Below are positions 1 to 8,858 of a stretch of DNA of 64,000 bases, piece by piece. The stretch is from NCBI GenBank assembly GCA_963830385.1, contig CAWHMD010000005.1, forward strand, positions 2,034,147 to 2,098,146. Direction: 5' to 3'. Origin of the DNA: Bog-532 sp963830385 (GTDB lineage: Bacteria; Actinomycetota; Actinomycetes; Streptosporangiales; Streptosporangiaceae). The notes under the pieces are model-generated. The model did not search any database, was not told where the DNA came from, and saw only the letters and a program-made list of their open reading frames with translations. The position numbers and the translations under genes are program-made. The number at the start of each line of letters is the position of its first letter. Within the stretch, counting starts at the first letter, position 1.

Positions 1-2
1 GG

Positions 3-956
3 CCGCTCACCGCGAACGCCCAGCAGGATGCGGCGCCGTTCGCCGTGGGTCGCGACGAGATCGTGCTCGACTGCGTGTTCTCGGCCCCCGGGACTCGAAA
101 TGGCGCGGACGCCCCGGAGCAAGAAGGCACGTGCGTCACACCGGCGGGCGAGACGGTCTCGATCAGGGTGAACGACGAGTGCGGAGGCCAGGTCGGCGGC
201 GTCCGCGTGTTCGCCGGCTCGCGGTGGGATCCATTCATCATGGATGCGCCGGCCACCCTGAAGTCGATCGCCACGGGCAAGCTCGCATTCACCGACCCGA
301 GCGCGATCTACCTCGACGGCAAGAACGTCCTGAGCCTGGTGGTCGAGGTTGACCGCGCGGTACTTGGCCGCGCTGAGCTGTATGGCGTGGTCGGGGAGAC
401 CCTGACGCGCGGCAGCCTCAACATCCGGCTCGAGCGCGCCGGGCGGCCCGAGGTGCCCAACCTGATGCTGGCGCCGAAGCAGTTCGACCCGGTGAACCGC
501 GACCTAGAGATCCGCGACCTTTACAACATGGAGGACGCATTCCGCCTCAGCGGCGCCTACGAGGGCGCGTACCGGGCCCGGCTGAACGCGAACCTGGCGT
601 TCTGGGACGGCCTGGACGGTAAGACCGACTGGCCGGTCGGCGAGGGCGGCGCGCACCCGCTGACCGAGCTCATGCTCGCGGACTTCCTGGTCGTCGACGT
701 CACCAAGCCCTACGCGGAGCAGGGTTCGTTCCTGGAGGTCGAGCTCGCCGCCCGGCGCGGGGAGGTTCACCGGACCTGCGGTGGCCGGGCGCTTAACGAC
801 GACGTGATGGACACGATCTTCACACTGCTCGTGAACGCGGGGAACGGTCCCGTCATCCGCGACGGCGTCGATCAGGCGACCAGGCCGGCGTCGCGCGCGT
901 TCCCCTACCTGGCGCCGCCGAATCCCGATCCCCCGGAGGCACCCCGGCATGGGTAG
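3..956 (+). CDS. DUF4331-like protein, 5' end outside window
   Basis: The reading frame is open to the window edge, so the N-terminus is missing; the first GTG in view (45) is internal. The C-terminal part carries the DUF4331-like ending: GGRALNDDVMD, then a DGVDQ stretch and FPYLAPPNP. Another recognisable block is RPEVPNLMLAPKQFD in the middle. Members of this family are secreted or cell-surface proteins of unknown function. The stop overlaps the start of the DyP peroxidase by 8 bases (ATGGGTAG), which suggests translational coupling and a shared operon. The family call rests on remembered motifs and the function is unknown. Confidence 0.7.
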   Translation, partial: PLTANAQQDAAPFAVGRDEIVLDCVFSAPGTRNGADAPEQEGTCVTPAGETVSIRVNDECGGQVGGVRVFAGSRWDPFIMDAPATLKSIATGKLAFTDPSAIYLDGKNVLSLVVEVDRAVLGRAELYGVVGETLTRGSLNIRLERAGRPEVPNLMLAPKQFDPVNRDLEIRDLYNMEDAFRLSGAYEGAYRARLNANLAFWDGLDGKTDWPVGEGGAHPLTELMLADFLVVDVTKPYAEQGSFLEVELAARRGEVHRTCGGRALNDDVMDTIFTLLVNAGNGPVIRDGVDQATRPASRAFPYLAPPNPDPPEAPRHG

Positions 957-2331
957 CGACCGAACGTCCGCGGTCCCGGTGACGACCACGGCGAGCACCG
1001 CTCTCGAACTCGGCGACATCCAGTCCGGAATGCTTCGCCAGCGGCCGGCCTCCTACGTAGGCGCGTACCTCCTGCTGCGCATCGACGACCGCGAGGCGGG
1101 ACGCAGGCTGGTCCAGCGGCTGCTCCCGGTGATCCAGTCTGTCCGGTCCTCCTCCGATCCGGCCCGGGACGCCTGGGTCTCGGTGGCGTTCACCTATCAA
1201 GGGCTGAAGGCGCTGGGGGTGCCCCAGGACTCACTCGACAGCTTCGCGCCGGAGTTCCGGCAGGGCATGGCGGCCCGCGCAGCGGAGCTAGGCGATGTCG
1301 GCGAGAGCAGCCCCGAGAACTGGGAGCAGCCGCTGGGAAGTCCCCAGATGCACGTCGCGCTGTCGGTGCTGTCGCCCGACGCGGTGCGGCTGGAGAGCCT
1401 GCTCGAGCGGGCACGCCGCGCGCACGAGCAGCTAGCCGGGGTCGAGGTCATCTGGCGCCAGGACTGTTACCAGCTCCCGACCGGACGCACCTCCTTCGGC
1501 TTCAAGGACGGAATCGGGCAGCCGGCGGTGGAAGGGAGCGGGATCCCCGGCTCCAACCCGGGCGAGCGGCCGATCAAGGCGGGCGAGTTCATCCTGGGCT
1601 ATCCGGACGAGACCGGAAGTACCGGGCCGATGCCGACTCCCGAAATCCTCGGCCGCAACGGCACCTACCTGGCTTTCCGTAAGCTGCACACCCGGGTTGC
1701 CGCCTACCGGCAGTACCTCCGGGCCAAGGCGGCAAGCCGCGAGGACGAGGCGCTGCTCGGCGCGAAGATGGTCGGCCGCTGGCCGAGCGGCGCACCGCTC
1801 GCGCTATCCCCCGAACAAGACGATCCCGATCTCGGCGCGGACCCCGGGCGTAACAACCGCTTTGGCTATAGCGATGATCTACGCGGCTTCAAATGTCCAG
1901 CCGGCGCGCATGCCCGGCGCGCGAACCCCCGGGACGCGCTCGATGACGAGATGAGCGCCGACGTCCGCCTCCATCGCATGCTCCGGCTCGGCACGAGCTA
2001 CGGCCCGGTGCTTCCCGAAGGCGTCCTCGAGGATGACGGCGCGGACCGCGGCATCATTTTCGTATTCGTCGGAGCTCACCCCAAGCGCCAGTTCGAGTTC
2101 GTCAAGACGCAGTGGCTGAACGACGGCATCTTCATCGGCGCGCCCGCCGAGAAAGACCCGCTAGCCGGGGCAAACGACGGAACTAGCACCTTCACCATCC
2201 CTCAGCGGCCGATCCGCCGCCGGCTGCCGAGCCTGCCGCCGTTCGTGATCACCCGCGGCGGGGAGTACTGCTTCGCCCCGGGTCTGCGCGCGTTGCGCTG
2301 GCTGGCGGAGCCGGACCCCCGCAGCGGCTAG
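949..2331 (+). CDS. Dyp-type heme peroxidase
   Basis: 460 aa. It is a dye-decolorizing peroxidase, a heme enzyme that uses H2O2 to oxidise bulky substrates such as dyes or phenolics. The GXXDG signature is present as GFKDG (residues 184-188, catalytic Asp187). The likely proximal heme ligand is His321 in PAGAHARRANPR, and the distal Arg is probably R346 in HRMLRLGTSYG. Length fits the longer C/D-type (class V) DyPs. I see no Tat signal or lipobox, so it looks cytoplasmic or encapsulated. The start overlaps the upstream DUF4331-like gene; the enoyl-CoA hydratase follows 18 bases downstream. The physiological substrate cannot be read from the sequence. Confidence 0.93.
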   Translation: MGSDRTSAVPVTTTASTALELGDIQSGMLRQRPASYVGAYLLLRIDDREAGRRLVQRLLPVIQSVRSSSDPARDAWVSVAFTYQGLKALGVPQDSLDSFAPEFRQGMAARAAELGDVGESSPENWEQPLGSPQMHVALSVLSPDAVRLESLLERARRAHEQLAGVEVIWRQDCYQLPTGRTSFGFKDGIGQPAVEGSGIPGSNPGERPIKAGEFILGYPDETGSTGPMPTPEILGRNGTYLAFRKLHTRVAAYRQYLRAKAASREDEALLGAKMVGRWPSGAPLALSPEQDDPDLGADPGRNNRFGYSDDLRGFKCPAGAHARRANPRDALDDEMSADVRLHRMLRLGTSYGPVLPEGVLEDDGADRGIIFVFVGAHPKRQFEFVKTQWLNDGIFIGAPAEKDPLAGANDGTSTFTIPQRPIRRRLPSLPPFVITRGGEYCFAPGLRALRWLAEPDPRSG

Positions 2332-2349
2332 ACAGAAAGGAAGGCGAAC

Positions 2350-3216
2350 GTGGCAACGAGCCCAGCACGCACCGACCGCTGGCAGGCACTCGACTTCGGC
2401 CCACCGCCGTCGGATGCCGAGGAACCCGACCTGCCCGTGCTCGTGGAGTACACGCAGGACGAGAGGGTGGCGGTCATCACGCTGAACCGGCCGCACGCAG
2501 ACAACGCGATCACCACGGCGATGGGGGCGCGCCTGACCGAGATCCTGGAGACGATCGCGGTTCGCCTGTCGGTCCGCGCCGTCATCCTCACCGGAGCCGG
2601 CCAGCGGGCGTTCTCAGTCGGCAGCGACCTCCGCCAGCGCAAGGACATGACCAAGGAGGACTGGCTGCGGCAGCGCCAGGACTTCGACCGGACCCTCTAC
2701 ACCGTGCGCCAGCTGCGGAAACCGATCTTCACCGCGGCCAACGGGATCGCCTATGGGGGCGGCTGCGAGCTTGCCCAGAGCACCGACTTCATCATCGCGT
2801 CCGACAACGCCACCTTCGGCCAGCCTGAGGCCATGCTCGGTCTGGCGGCCGGGGGCGGCTCGCCGGCCCTGCTCCCGCGCCTGCTCCCCCCAGGCAAGGC
2901 CATGCAGATGCTGATGACCGGCGATCCAATCAGCGCGCAAGAGGCGCACCGGCTCGGCATGGTCAACGAGCTTTACGCTCAAGATGAGCTCCTCGACGCC
3001 GCCCACCGGATCGCGGCGAAGATTGCGAGCAACTCACCCACCGCGGTCCAGGCCGTCAAGCAGGCGGTCCGGATGGGCCAGGGCGAGCCGATAGAGCAAG
3101 CCATCGCGATCATGATGGAGGCACACTGGCGCTCCGCCGTCCATCCCGATCGCACCGAAGGCATCGGCGCGTTCAACGAAGATCGCGAGCCCGCCTTCGC
3201 CGATCCCGACCACTGA
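2350..3216 (+). CDS. Enoyl-CoA hydratase/isomerase (crotonase) family
   Basis: 288 aa, GTG start preceded by AAGGAAGG. It has the crotonase fold. The oxyanion-hole segments are AFSVGSDL and NGIAYGGGCE. Both hydratase glutamates are present: E140 in GGGCE and E160 in FGQPE, as in authentic enoyl-CoA hydratases. The C-terminal helix ends EGIGAFNEDREPAF, typical of the family. It probably acts on an acyl-CoA thioester in the cytoplasm, but the substrate is not predictable. It lies 18 bases after the DyP gene and is likely the last gene of that operon, because a short GC-rich hairpin follows the stop at once. The N-terminal ~30 residues are longer than usual, so a later start is possible. Confidence 0.9.
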   Translation: MATSPARTDRWQALDFGPPPSDAEEPDLPVLVEYTQDERVAVITLNRPHADNAITTAMGARLTEILETIAVRLSVRAVILTGAGQRAFSVGSDLRQRKDMTKEDWLRQRQDFDRTLYTVRQLRKPIFTAANGIAYGGGCELAQSTDFIIASDNATFGQPEAMLGLAAGGGSPALLPRLLPPGKAMQMLMTGDPISAQEAHRLGMVNELYAQDELLDAAHRIAAKIASNSPTAVQAVKQAVRMGQGEPIEQAIAIMMEAHWRSAVHPDRTEGIGAFNEDREPAFADPDH

Positions 3217-3219
3217 TAC

Positions 3220-3235
3220 CGCCCCTCGCGGGGCG
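3220..3235 (+). terminator. Short GC hairpin after crotonase gene
   Basis: CGCCCC / GGGGCG with a 4-nt loop starts 4 nt after the stop codon. There is no T-tract, as is common for actinobacterial hairpins. Confidence 0.4.
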
Positions 3236-3273
3236 CATGGACACACCCGCGGAAAGCTGTCACTGTCTACAGC

Positions 3274-3325
3274 TGAGCTGGAGCCCCGTTACGGAATCGA
3301 ACCGTAGACCTTCTCCTTACCATGG
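3274..3325 (-). repeat. Attachment-core copy 1: 3' half of tRNA-Thr(GGT)
   Basis: Read on the minus strand, this 52-bp segment begins in an anticodon loop (ATGGTAA, anticodon GGT) and continues through the variable loop AGGTC, a T-arm TACGG-TTCGATT-CCGTA and an acceptor strand ACGGGGC-T-CCA. The 5' half of the tRNA is absent. The segment is identical to 24069-24120 and nearly identical to 15976-16020. Duplicated tRNA 3' ends are the classical footprint of integrase-mediated insertion. Module D follows on the right, but nothing resembling module U lies on the left. This is the pattern of one end of an inserted element. Confidence 0.75.
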
Positions 3326-3540
3326 ACGCTCGTTCCGTCTGGAAGGGTCGCGCTGAGTCGCGTCAGTGCAGTTCAGGAGGGTAGCGCTGTCTGGCTGGCA
3401 CTGGCGCGGTCCGGCGTTGAATGGGGCCGTTGTCACTTGATTTGTCACTGGCTTTCCGGACCTCACTACCGAAGGTAAGGTCCCGCATGGCAGGACGAAT
3501 TGACGACGACTTATGACCGCCGAGCATGACGGCCGGTGGC
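3326..3540 (+). repeat. Module D copy 1 with arm repeat and broken small ORF
   Basis: About 200 bp homologous to 16021-16220 and 35690-35880. It contains the direct repeat GTCACTTGATTTGTCACT (3432-3449), a GAGG/AAGG-type RBS region and the start of a small reading frame at 3487 (MAGRIDDD). That frame is cut by TGA after nine codons because of a small deletion relative to the copy at 35817, where it continues as DYMTAEYDGRV. After about position 3540 the similarity between copies ends and no gene is seen up to 3656. Confidence 0.7.
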
Positions 3541-3611
3541 TCTCATTGTCACGGCCATGCCGGCTCTGGCGAGCACACCGGCGACGCCCGCCTGAGTTCC
3601 GTAACGTGCAC

Positions 3612-3638
3612 CACCGCGGCGCCGACGTCGCGCCGGTG
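3612..3638 (-). terminator. Hairpin downstream of the GH42 operon
   Basis: CACCG / CGGTG and GCGC / GCGC form a stem with a 2-nt bulge and a 7-nt loop, just past the end of the last minus-strand GH42 gene. No T-tract. Confidence 0.35.
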
Positions 3639-3655
3639 AGCGTGCTGTCCGGCTA

Positions 3656-5716
3656 TCACGCATCTTCACGGATCACGGCAACTCCGGCGCCGGGCAGGGA
3701 CAGGCCCGAATTCAGCAGCCGCCCGGACAGGAGATCCCTGCCGGGGCCCGGCAGAGGCACAAAAGCCTCATCCGGGCCTAGATTGCAGATGATGAGGTAG
3801 GAGCCGCCTGGTCCGGTGCGGCGGACTACATCAACGGCCGGCGGTGCTCGGTTAATGACCGGAGCCACTGCCGCTGCGGCGGTAAAGGCCCGCATCACGG
3901 TGGCGATGCCTGCTGGTTCAGGAAGGGTAGCGAGGTATTTCGCGTTCCCCCGGCCCACCGCATGCTGGGTGAGCGCAGCCTTGCCCGCCCCCAGGCCATT
4001 GGAGAAGGTCGCCATGGCTTCGGCACCGGCCAGTTCGAGATCTTCCTGCCAGGTCGAGCAGGTGAAGGTCTCGTTTTCTCCAAAGCGGGCCGTGACCGTC
4101 GACCGTGGGGGAAGCGGCCAGAACTCCGTCACCCGTATGCCCAGCAGTTCCCGCCATCCGCCCGGGTAGCCGCCCAGCCGGACCCGATCGCATTCATCAA
4201 CGATGCCGGAGAAAAACGTTACCAGTACGTGACCCCCGCTCTCGGCAAAGGAAGCCACCCGGTCAACCACTGCCGGGCCGGCCAGGTACAGGCCGGGCAC
4301 GATGACCGCCCGGTACTCCGCGAGGTTGGCGGCCGGGTGAACGAAATCCACCGGGATGTGCGCCTCCCGCAGATGCCGGTAAAAGGCCCGGATCAGGCTC
4401 ACCTGGGACAGCTGGCTGGATGGGTGCGCACCGAGCTCAAGAGCCCACCAGCTGTCCCAGTCGAGTGCGATGGCAACCTCGGCGCGGACCCGGCTGCCGG
4501 CCAGCTCCGACAAGCCGCGCAGCTCGGCACCGAGCTCTTTGACCTCGCGGAAGACCCGAGAATCCGGACCGGCATGCGGGACCATGGCGGAGTGGAATTT
4601 CTCCGCGCCGCCGCGCGATGCGCGCCACTGGAACGACATGACCCCGTCGGCGCCATGGGCGATGGCCTGGTAGCTCCAGGCCCGCATACCCCCTGGAGGC
4701 TTGGGTACGTTGACCGGCCGCCAGTTCACCGCGCTCGGCGCCTGTTCCATCAGCAGCCACGGAGCGCCGTTCTTGAGGGATCGCAGGAGATCAAACGCCA
4801 TCGCCGCACCCACGGGTGCGTCAGGGTCGGCCGGGTCCGGGTAGGAGTCATGGGACACCAGATCCTCGTGACGGGCCCAGCGCCAGTAATCAAGCGGCTT
4901 GAAGAAGCCCATGAAATTGGTGGTGACGGGAACATCGGGGGTGATCTCGCGCAAGCGGTTGACCTCGGCCAGGAAGCAGCGCTCCAGCGCCTCGGAGCTG
5001 AACCTTGCGAAATCGAGCTGATGGGCCGGGTTGGGAAACGTCGGGCTCACCCGTGGCGGCAATACCTCGTCAAAGCTCCGGTACTGCTGGCTCCAGAACT
5101 GAGCCGACCACGCGTCGTTGAGACCATCGACATCCCGGTACCGCTCGGCCAGCCAGGCGCGAAACGCCGCCGCGGAGGCATCGCAATAACACGCCGGCAC
5201 ATGGCAGCCGTACTCGTTCCCCACATGCCAGAGGGCCAGCGCCTCGTGGCTGCCGTAGTGCTTGGCCAGGCGGTCCACCAGCGCTAGGGCGGCCTCCAGG
5301 TACGCTGACGAGCTTGGACAGTAATGCTGCCTTGATCCTGGCCACAGCCGGACGCCGTCGGCACGCTCAGGCAGAATCTCGGGATGCTGATGAGTGAGCC
5401 AAGGCGGCGGTGATGCTGTGGCCGTGGCCAGGCAGACCGCCACGCCCGCCGACCACAGGATGTCGATGACCCGGTCGAGCCAGCCGAACTCATAGCGGCC
5501 CGGCGATGGCTCGAGCTGGCTCCAGGAGAAGATCCCCACCGAGACGAGGTTGACGCCGGCTTCGGCCATCAGCCGGGCATCCTCGGCCCAGGTCTCCTCC
5601 GGCCATTGCTCAGGGTTGTAATCGGCCCCATAGGCGATCCGCCCGCCGAGCCGCTTCCGGAGCCGGGCCACCCGATCGGAGCCGTCATGACCCGGCCAAC
5701 CTGTCATTGTGCTCAT
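3656..5716 (-). CDS. Beta-galactosidase, GH42 (downstream copy)
   Basis: 686 aa glycoside hydrolase family 42 enzyme that cleaves terminal beta-galactosides. The TIM barrel begins YGADYNPEQWP. The acid/base is E168 in WHVGNEYG and the nucleophile is E324 in LLMEQAPSAVNW. Cysteines C133, C171, C176 and C178 match the zinc-type Cys cluster of many GH42 enzymes. A beta-galactosidase trimerisation domain follows (about 410-620), then a small C-terminal beta domain. There is no signal peptide, so it is cytoplasmic and acts on imported oligosaccharide. It is the last gene of a five-gene minus-strand operon, 63 bases after the other GH42 gene. It is only distantly similar to that copy, so it is not a recent duplicate. 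Confidence 0.95.
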   Translation of the reverse strand: MSTMTGWPGHDGSDRVARLRKRLGGRIAYGADYNPEQWPEETWAEDARLMAEAGVNLVSVGIFSWSQLEPSPGRYEFGWLDRVIDILWSAGVAVCLATATASPPPWLTHQHPEILPERADGVRLWPGSRQHYCPSSSAYLEAALALVDRLAKHYGSHEALALWHVGNEYGCHVPACYCDASAAAFRAWLAERYRDVDGLNDAWSAQFWSQQYRSFDEVLPPRVSPTFPNPAHQLDFARFSSEALERCFLAEVNRLREITPDVPVTTNFMGFFKPLDYWRWARHEDLVSHDSYPDPADPDAPVGAAMAFDLLRSLKNGAPWLLMEQAPSAVNWRPVNVPKPPGGMRAWSYQAIAHGADGVMSFQWRASRGGAEKFHSAMVPHAGPDSRVFREVKELGAELRGLSELAGSRVRAEVAIALDWDSWWALELGAHPSSQLSQVSLIRAFYRHLREAHIPVDFVHPAANLAEYRAVIVPGLYLAGPAVVDRVASFAESGGHVLVTFFSGIVDECDRVRLGGYPGGWRELLGIRVTEFWPLPPRSTVTARFGENETFTCSTWQEDLELAGAEAMATFSNGLGAGKAALTQHAVGRGNAKYLATLPEPAGIATVMRAFTAAAAVAPVINRAPPAVDVVRRTGPGGSYLIICNLGPDEAFVPLPGPGRDLLSGRLLNSGLSLPGAGVAVIREDA

Positions 5717-5779
5717 CGCGGCTCCTCACGCGGGTCATGCCAGCGGGCCAGCAGCACCGGCTTCAGAGCCCCGCGGATT

Positions 5780-7918
5780 TCAGACATGGTCCGGTCCCGG
5801 AGCCGTCTCCAGCAGGACCTTTACGTCCCAGGGACCCAGCGTGAGCCGGCCAGTGGCAGCCAGCTCCTTGCCACTCAGCACGTCCGTCACCCGCACCGGC
5901 ACATGCAAGCCAACGTCCTCCCAGGACCAGTTAAGGATGAATCGCAGGCGCTGACCGTAGCGGTTCCGGGCACTGGTGGAGGTGACCGGCGCGGGCGGGT
6001 CCAGCCACGGGTCACCGGCAGCCGCGGGGCTGGCCCATGCGGCCAGAGCCGCCGCCAGCGGCCGGTTGGGCACCGTCCCCACGTAAGTGGCGCGGCCCGC
6101 CCCGCAGCGGTGCGTAGTGATGACCGGCCATCGGCCGAAGTGGGGATGACAGTAGTGGACCAGTGCCTCGGCGCCAGCGAGTTCCAGCCCGTCGGCCCAG
6201 CCCGTGGCGCGCGCTTCGCCGGGAACATGAAGCGGGCTGCCGGCGGCCGCCGTGACGGGAAGTTCGCCGGTAAGGTTGCTGTACTCCCCGTACGTGACGC
6301 CCGCCGCGTCGCTCAGGCTGGCAGGGGCGACCTCGGGGCGCGCTCGGGCTTCGGTGTCGCCATAGCCTGTCCGTATACCGATGACGAGGTGACCCCCAGC
6401 CTGGGCGTACGCCGACAACTGGTGGAGCACGTCATCCCCGGCGACATAGAGCCCGGCAGCGAAAAGCACGGGGAAGTGCTCTACCAGCTCCTCAGCTCCC
6501 ATGCCGGATAGCTGGCCGGTATGCAGGATGCGCACCTGCTGCCGGGCGTCGAGCGCACCGTCGTAGAAGCTGCGGAAGATCCGTTCGTAGGATCCGCTGT
6601 CCGGCGATCCTGACCGGCCGGCCAGCGGCGGCGCGAACTGCATCGCCCATTTGCTGGGAAGCGAATAGACCATGGCGACGTCGGCGTCGGGTTCGAGATC
6701 CGCCACCAGGTCACCGGCCTTGGCCAATTCGCTGCCGATGCGGGATATCTCGTGGTAGATCCGCCCCGGTTTGAGGCTGTGGGGAAGGACACCTCCCCAG
6801 TAGGTCTCGGCGCCGAAGTGGAGGGTGTGCCAGTGCCAGTACTCGACGGCACGGGCTCCCCGGGAGATCAGGGCCCACGCGGCCTGACGCAATTGCCCGT
6901 CGTACGGCGGGTAATTCATCGATGACCCGCCGATCGAGGTCGCGCCGGTCTCGGTCACCAGGAACGGGGACTGCCGCGATGAGAAGGCGCGATCAGCCCC
7001 GAAATAGAGCGACGGCACTCCGGTCGAGGCCCAGCCCTGGGAGCTCCCCGCGGGTACCGGTTCCCCGGCCCGGGCCAGGCCGTCCTGCATGGCGTAGTAC
7101 AGATTGGCGGCGGTGATGTCGAGCGCCGCGGCCAGCTGGTCGTCTTCCACCGCCGGGCGGGAGTAGGCGATGCAGGTGGTAACGAACTGGCCGGCACTTG
7201 TGTACTGGCGGGCGATCCCGGCCTGCCAGCTGATGAACTCGGAGGTGAGGTCAGCCTGGAAGCGCCGCCACGCCAGGTCGTATTGCGGGAACGTGTTCCC
7301 GTCGGGTTTCCACAGGTCGGCCCAGGTCGAGAGCCGGTGGGACCAGTAGGTGAGACCCCACGCTTTGTTGAGGTGATCGACTTCCCCGTACCGCCTTCTC
7401 AGTTCGTCTACGAATCGCTCGAAGACACCGCGATTGCAGAACAGCTCGAGCCCGGGTTCGTTGTCCACCTGGACCCCGATCACGGCGGGGTGGCTCGCGT
7501 ACCGGCCCAGGATGGCCCGGATCACCCGCTCTGCGTGGAAGAGAAAGGCGGGGTGCGTGTAGTCAATCTCTTGACGGGCACCCCAGGGCACAGCGACCCC
7601 GGTGGTCCGCTCGGCGGCGATCTCGGGGTAACGCCGCGCCAGCCATGGCGGGACCGCGTATGTGGGGGTCCCAAGGATGACCGAGATGCCGCGCTGCTTG
7701 GCCCCGTCAACGACAGGCTGGAGCCAGTCGAGGTCGAACGCTCCGTCGCTCGGCTCCCAGGTCGACCACACCGATTCGCCCACCCGGATGACCGACATGT
7801 CCGCGGCGGCCATGAGATCAAGGTCCGCGTCCAGCCGGTTCGACAGCTGATATTCATGGTAATAGGCGGCCCCGAATAGCACCCTGGGTGGGAGTGACAA
7901 AGATGTCTCCTGTCGCAA
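5780..7918 (-). CDS. Beta-galactosidase, GH42 (upstream copy)
   Basis: 712 aa GH42 family protein. The barrel begins FGAAYYHEYQ rather than the usual ADYNPEQW. The acid/base is E154 in VQVDNEPG and the nucleophile is E323 in FLVTETGATS. It lacks the Cys cluster of the neighbouring GH42. The trimerisation domain lies around 425-640, with a C-terminal beta domain ending in LGPWDVKVLLE. The protein is cytoplasmic. Its start lies 1 base beyond the stop of the permease gene, so the two are surely co-transcribed. The substrate may differ from that of the downstream copy (another beta-galactoside or alpha-arabinoside), which I infer from the divergent active-site surroundings. Confidence 0.93.
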   Translation of the reverse strand: MRQETSLSLPPRVLFGAAYYHEYQLSNRLDADLDLMAAADMSVIRVGESVWSTWEPSDGAFDLDWLQPVVDGAKQRGISVILGTPTYAVPPWLARRYPEIAAERTTGVAVPWGARQEIDYTHPAFLFHAERVIRAILGRYASHPAVIGVQVDNEPGLELFCNRGVFERFVDELRRRYGEVDHLNKAWGLTYWSHRLSTWADLWKPDGNTFPQYDLAWRRFQADLTSEFISWQAGIARQYTSAGQFVTTCIAYSRPAVEDDQLAAALDITAANLYYAMQDGLARAGEPVPAGSSQGWASTGVPSLYFGADRAFSSRQSPFLVTETGATSIGGSSMNYPPYDGQLRQAAWALISRGARAVEYWHWHTLHFGAETYWGGVLPHSLKPGRIYHEISRIGSELAKAGDLVADLEPDADVAMVYSLPSKWAMQFAPPLAGRSGSPDSGSYERIFRSFYDGALDARQQVRILHTGQLSGMGAEELVEHFPVLFAAGLYVAGDDVLHQLSAYAQAGGHLVIGIRTGYGDTEARARPEVAPASLSDAAGVTYGEYSNLTGELPVTAAAGSPLHVPGEARATGWADGLELAGAEALVHYCHPHFGRWPVITTHRCGAGRATYVGTVPNRPLAAALAAWASPAAAGDPWLDPPAPVTSTSARNRYGQRLRFILNWSWEDVGLHVPVRVTDVLSGKELAATGRLTLGPWDVKVLLETAPGPDHV

Positions 7919-7919
7919 T

Positions 7920-8858
7920 TTACTCCTTGACTGCTCCCTCGGTGAGGCCGCCCTGCCAGAAACGCTGCAGCACGATCATTGCTATGGCCAGCGGTATCAC
8001 CGAGACAAAGGCGCCGCCGATGGTCGTCTGCAGCAGTTCCGGCACCCGGATCGAGCCAGCCTGCCACGTCGTGAGGCCCAGGGTGATCGGGTAAAGCGTG
8101 TTGCTGGACAGCATCACCAGCGGCAGGAAATAGTTGTTCCAGATTCCGACGAATTGGAAAAGGAAGACTGTGACCAGTACCGGGGTGAGAAGGCGCAGCA
8201 CGACGCGGAAAAAGATCCGCACCTCACCGGCACCGTCAATTCGGGCGGCTTCGAGCACAGTATCGGGTACGGCGGCCTCGGCGTAGATGCGAGACAAATA
8301 CACGCCGAACGGGCTGACCAGGCTCGGGATAAGCACGGCCCAGTACGTATTGGTCAGGTTCACCGAGGCGAAGAGCTGATACATGGGGAGAGCCAGTGCC
8401 GTACCCGGCACGAGCACGCCGGCCAGCACGAGGTTGAACAGCGCCCGCCTGCCCCGGAATTCGTACTTGGCCAGCACATAGCCGGCGGCCGCCGCGAAAA
8501 GCGTGGCGAGGACGGCCCCCACGCCAGCGTAGAGGATCGTGTTGACCAGCCAGCGGGTATAGATGTGGCCGTCGTAGGTGAAGACCTGCGACATGTTGCT
8601 CAGGAACTGCGGATTGCTGAACAGGAACCCGGGGCTGCCGTAGATGCTGGCCACTGACTTGGTGCTGGCCACGATCAGCCAGTAGACGGGAACCAGAAAG
8701 TAGACGGCGGCGACGGCCAGGACGGCGACCACGACAATACGAGTCGGCCGGCTCGGGGTGATCGCGGTGTCACGGTTCCGCCTGCGCGGGCCGGGCCGGG
8801 CCGCGGAGACCGGGCTGCGGACGGACGCCGGCGCTGACGGACGGGTGACGGCGCTCAC
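7920..8858 (-). CDS. Carbohydrate ABC permease, MalG type
   Basis: 312 aa inner-membrane permease with six predicted helices. The EAA loop that contacts the ATPase is EAARIDGAGEVRIFFRVVL. A Pro/Arg-rich N-terminal tail precedes the first helix (VVAVLAVAAVYFLVPVYWL). It overlaps the upstream permease by 4 bases (ATGA). With that protein and the binding protein it forms a CUT1-type sugar importer. No ATPase is encoded in the operon, so a shared MsiK-like ATPase elsewhere in the genome is expected, as is usual in actinomycetes (inference). Confidence 0.95.
   Translation of the reverse strand: MSAVTRPSAPASVRSPVSAARPGPRRRNRDTAITPSRPTRIVVVAVLAVAAVYFLVPVYWLIVASTKSVASIYGSPGFLFSNPQFLSNMSQVFTYDGHIYTRWLVNTILYAGVGAVLATLFAAAAGYVLAKYEFRGRRALFNLVLAGVLVPGTALALPMYQLFASVNLTNTYWAVLIPSLVSPFGVYLSRIYAEAAVPDTVLEAARIDGAGEVRIFFRVVLRLLTPVLVTVFLFQFVGIWNNYFLPLVMLSSNTLYPITLGLTTWQAGSIRVPELLQTTIGGAFVSVIPLAIAMIVLQRFWQGGLTEGAVKE

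Noticed and set aside
504..1019. 171-aa minus-strand frame at the window start
   Set aside because: Antisense to the DUF4331-like gene and DyP start, with no motif.
3962..5287. 441-aa plus-strand frame opposite the first GH42 gene
   Set aside because: Shadow of a well-supported GH42 gene; no motif, high Arg/Gly/Pro content.
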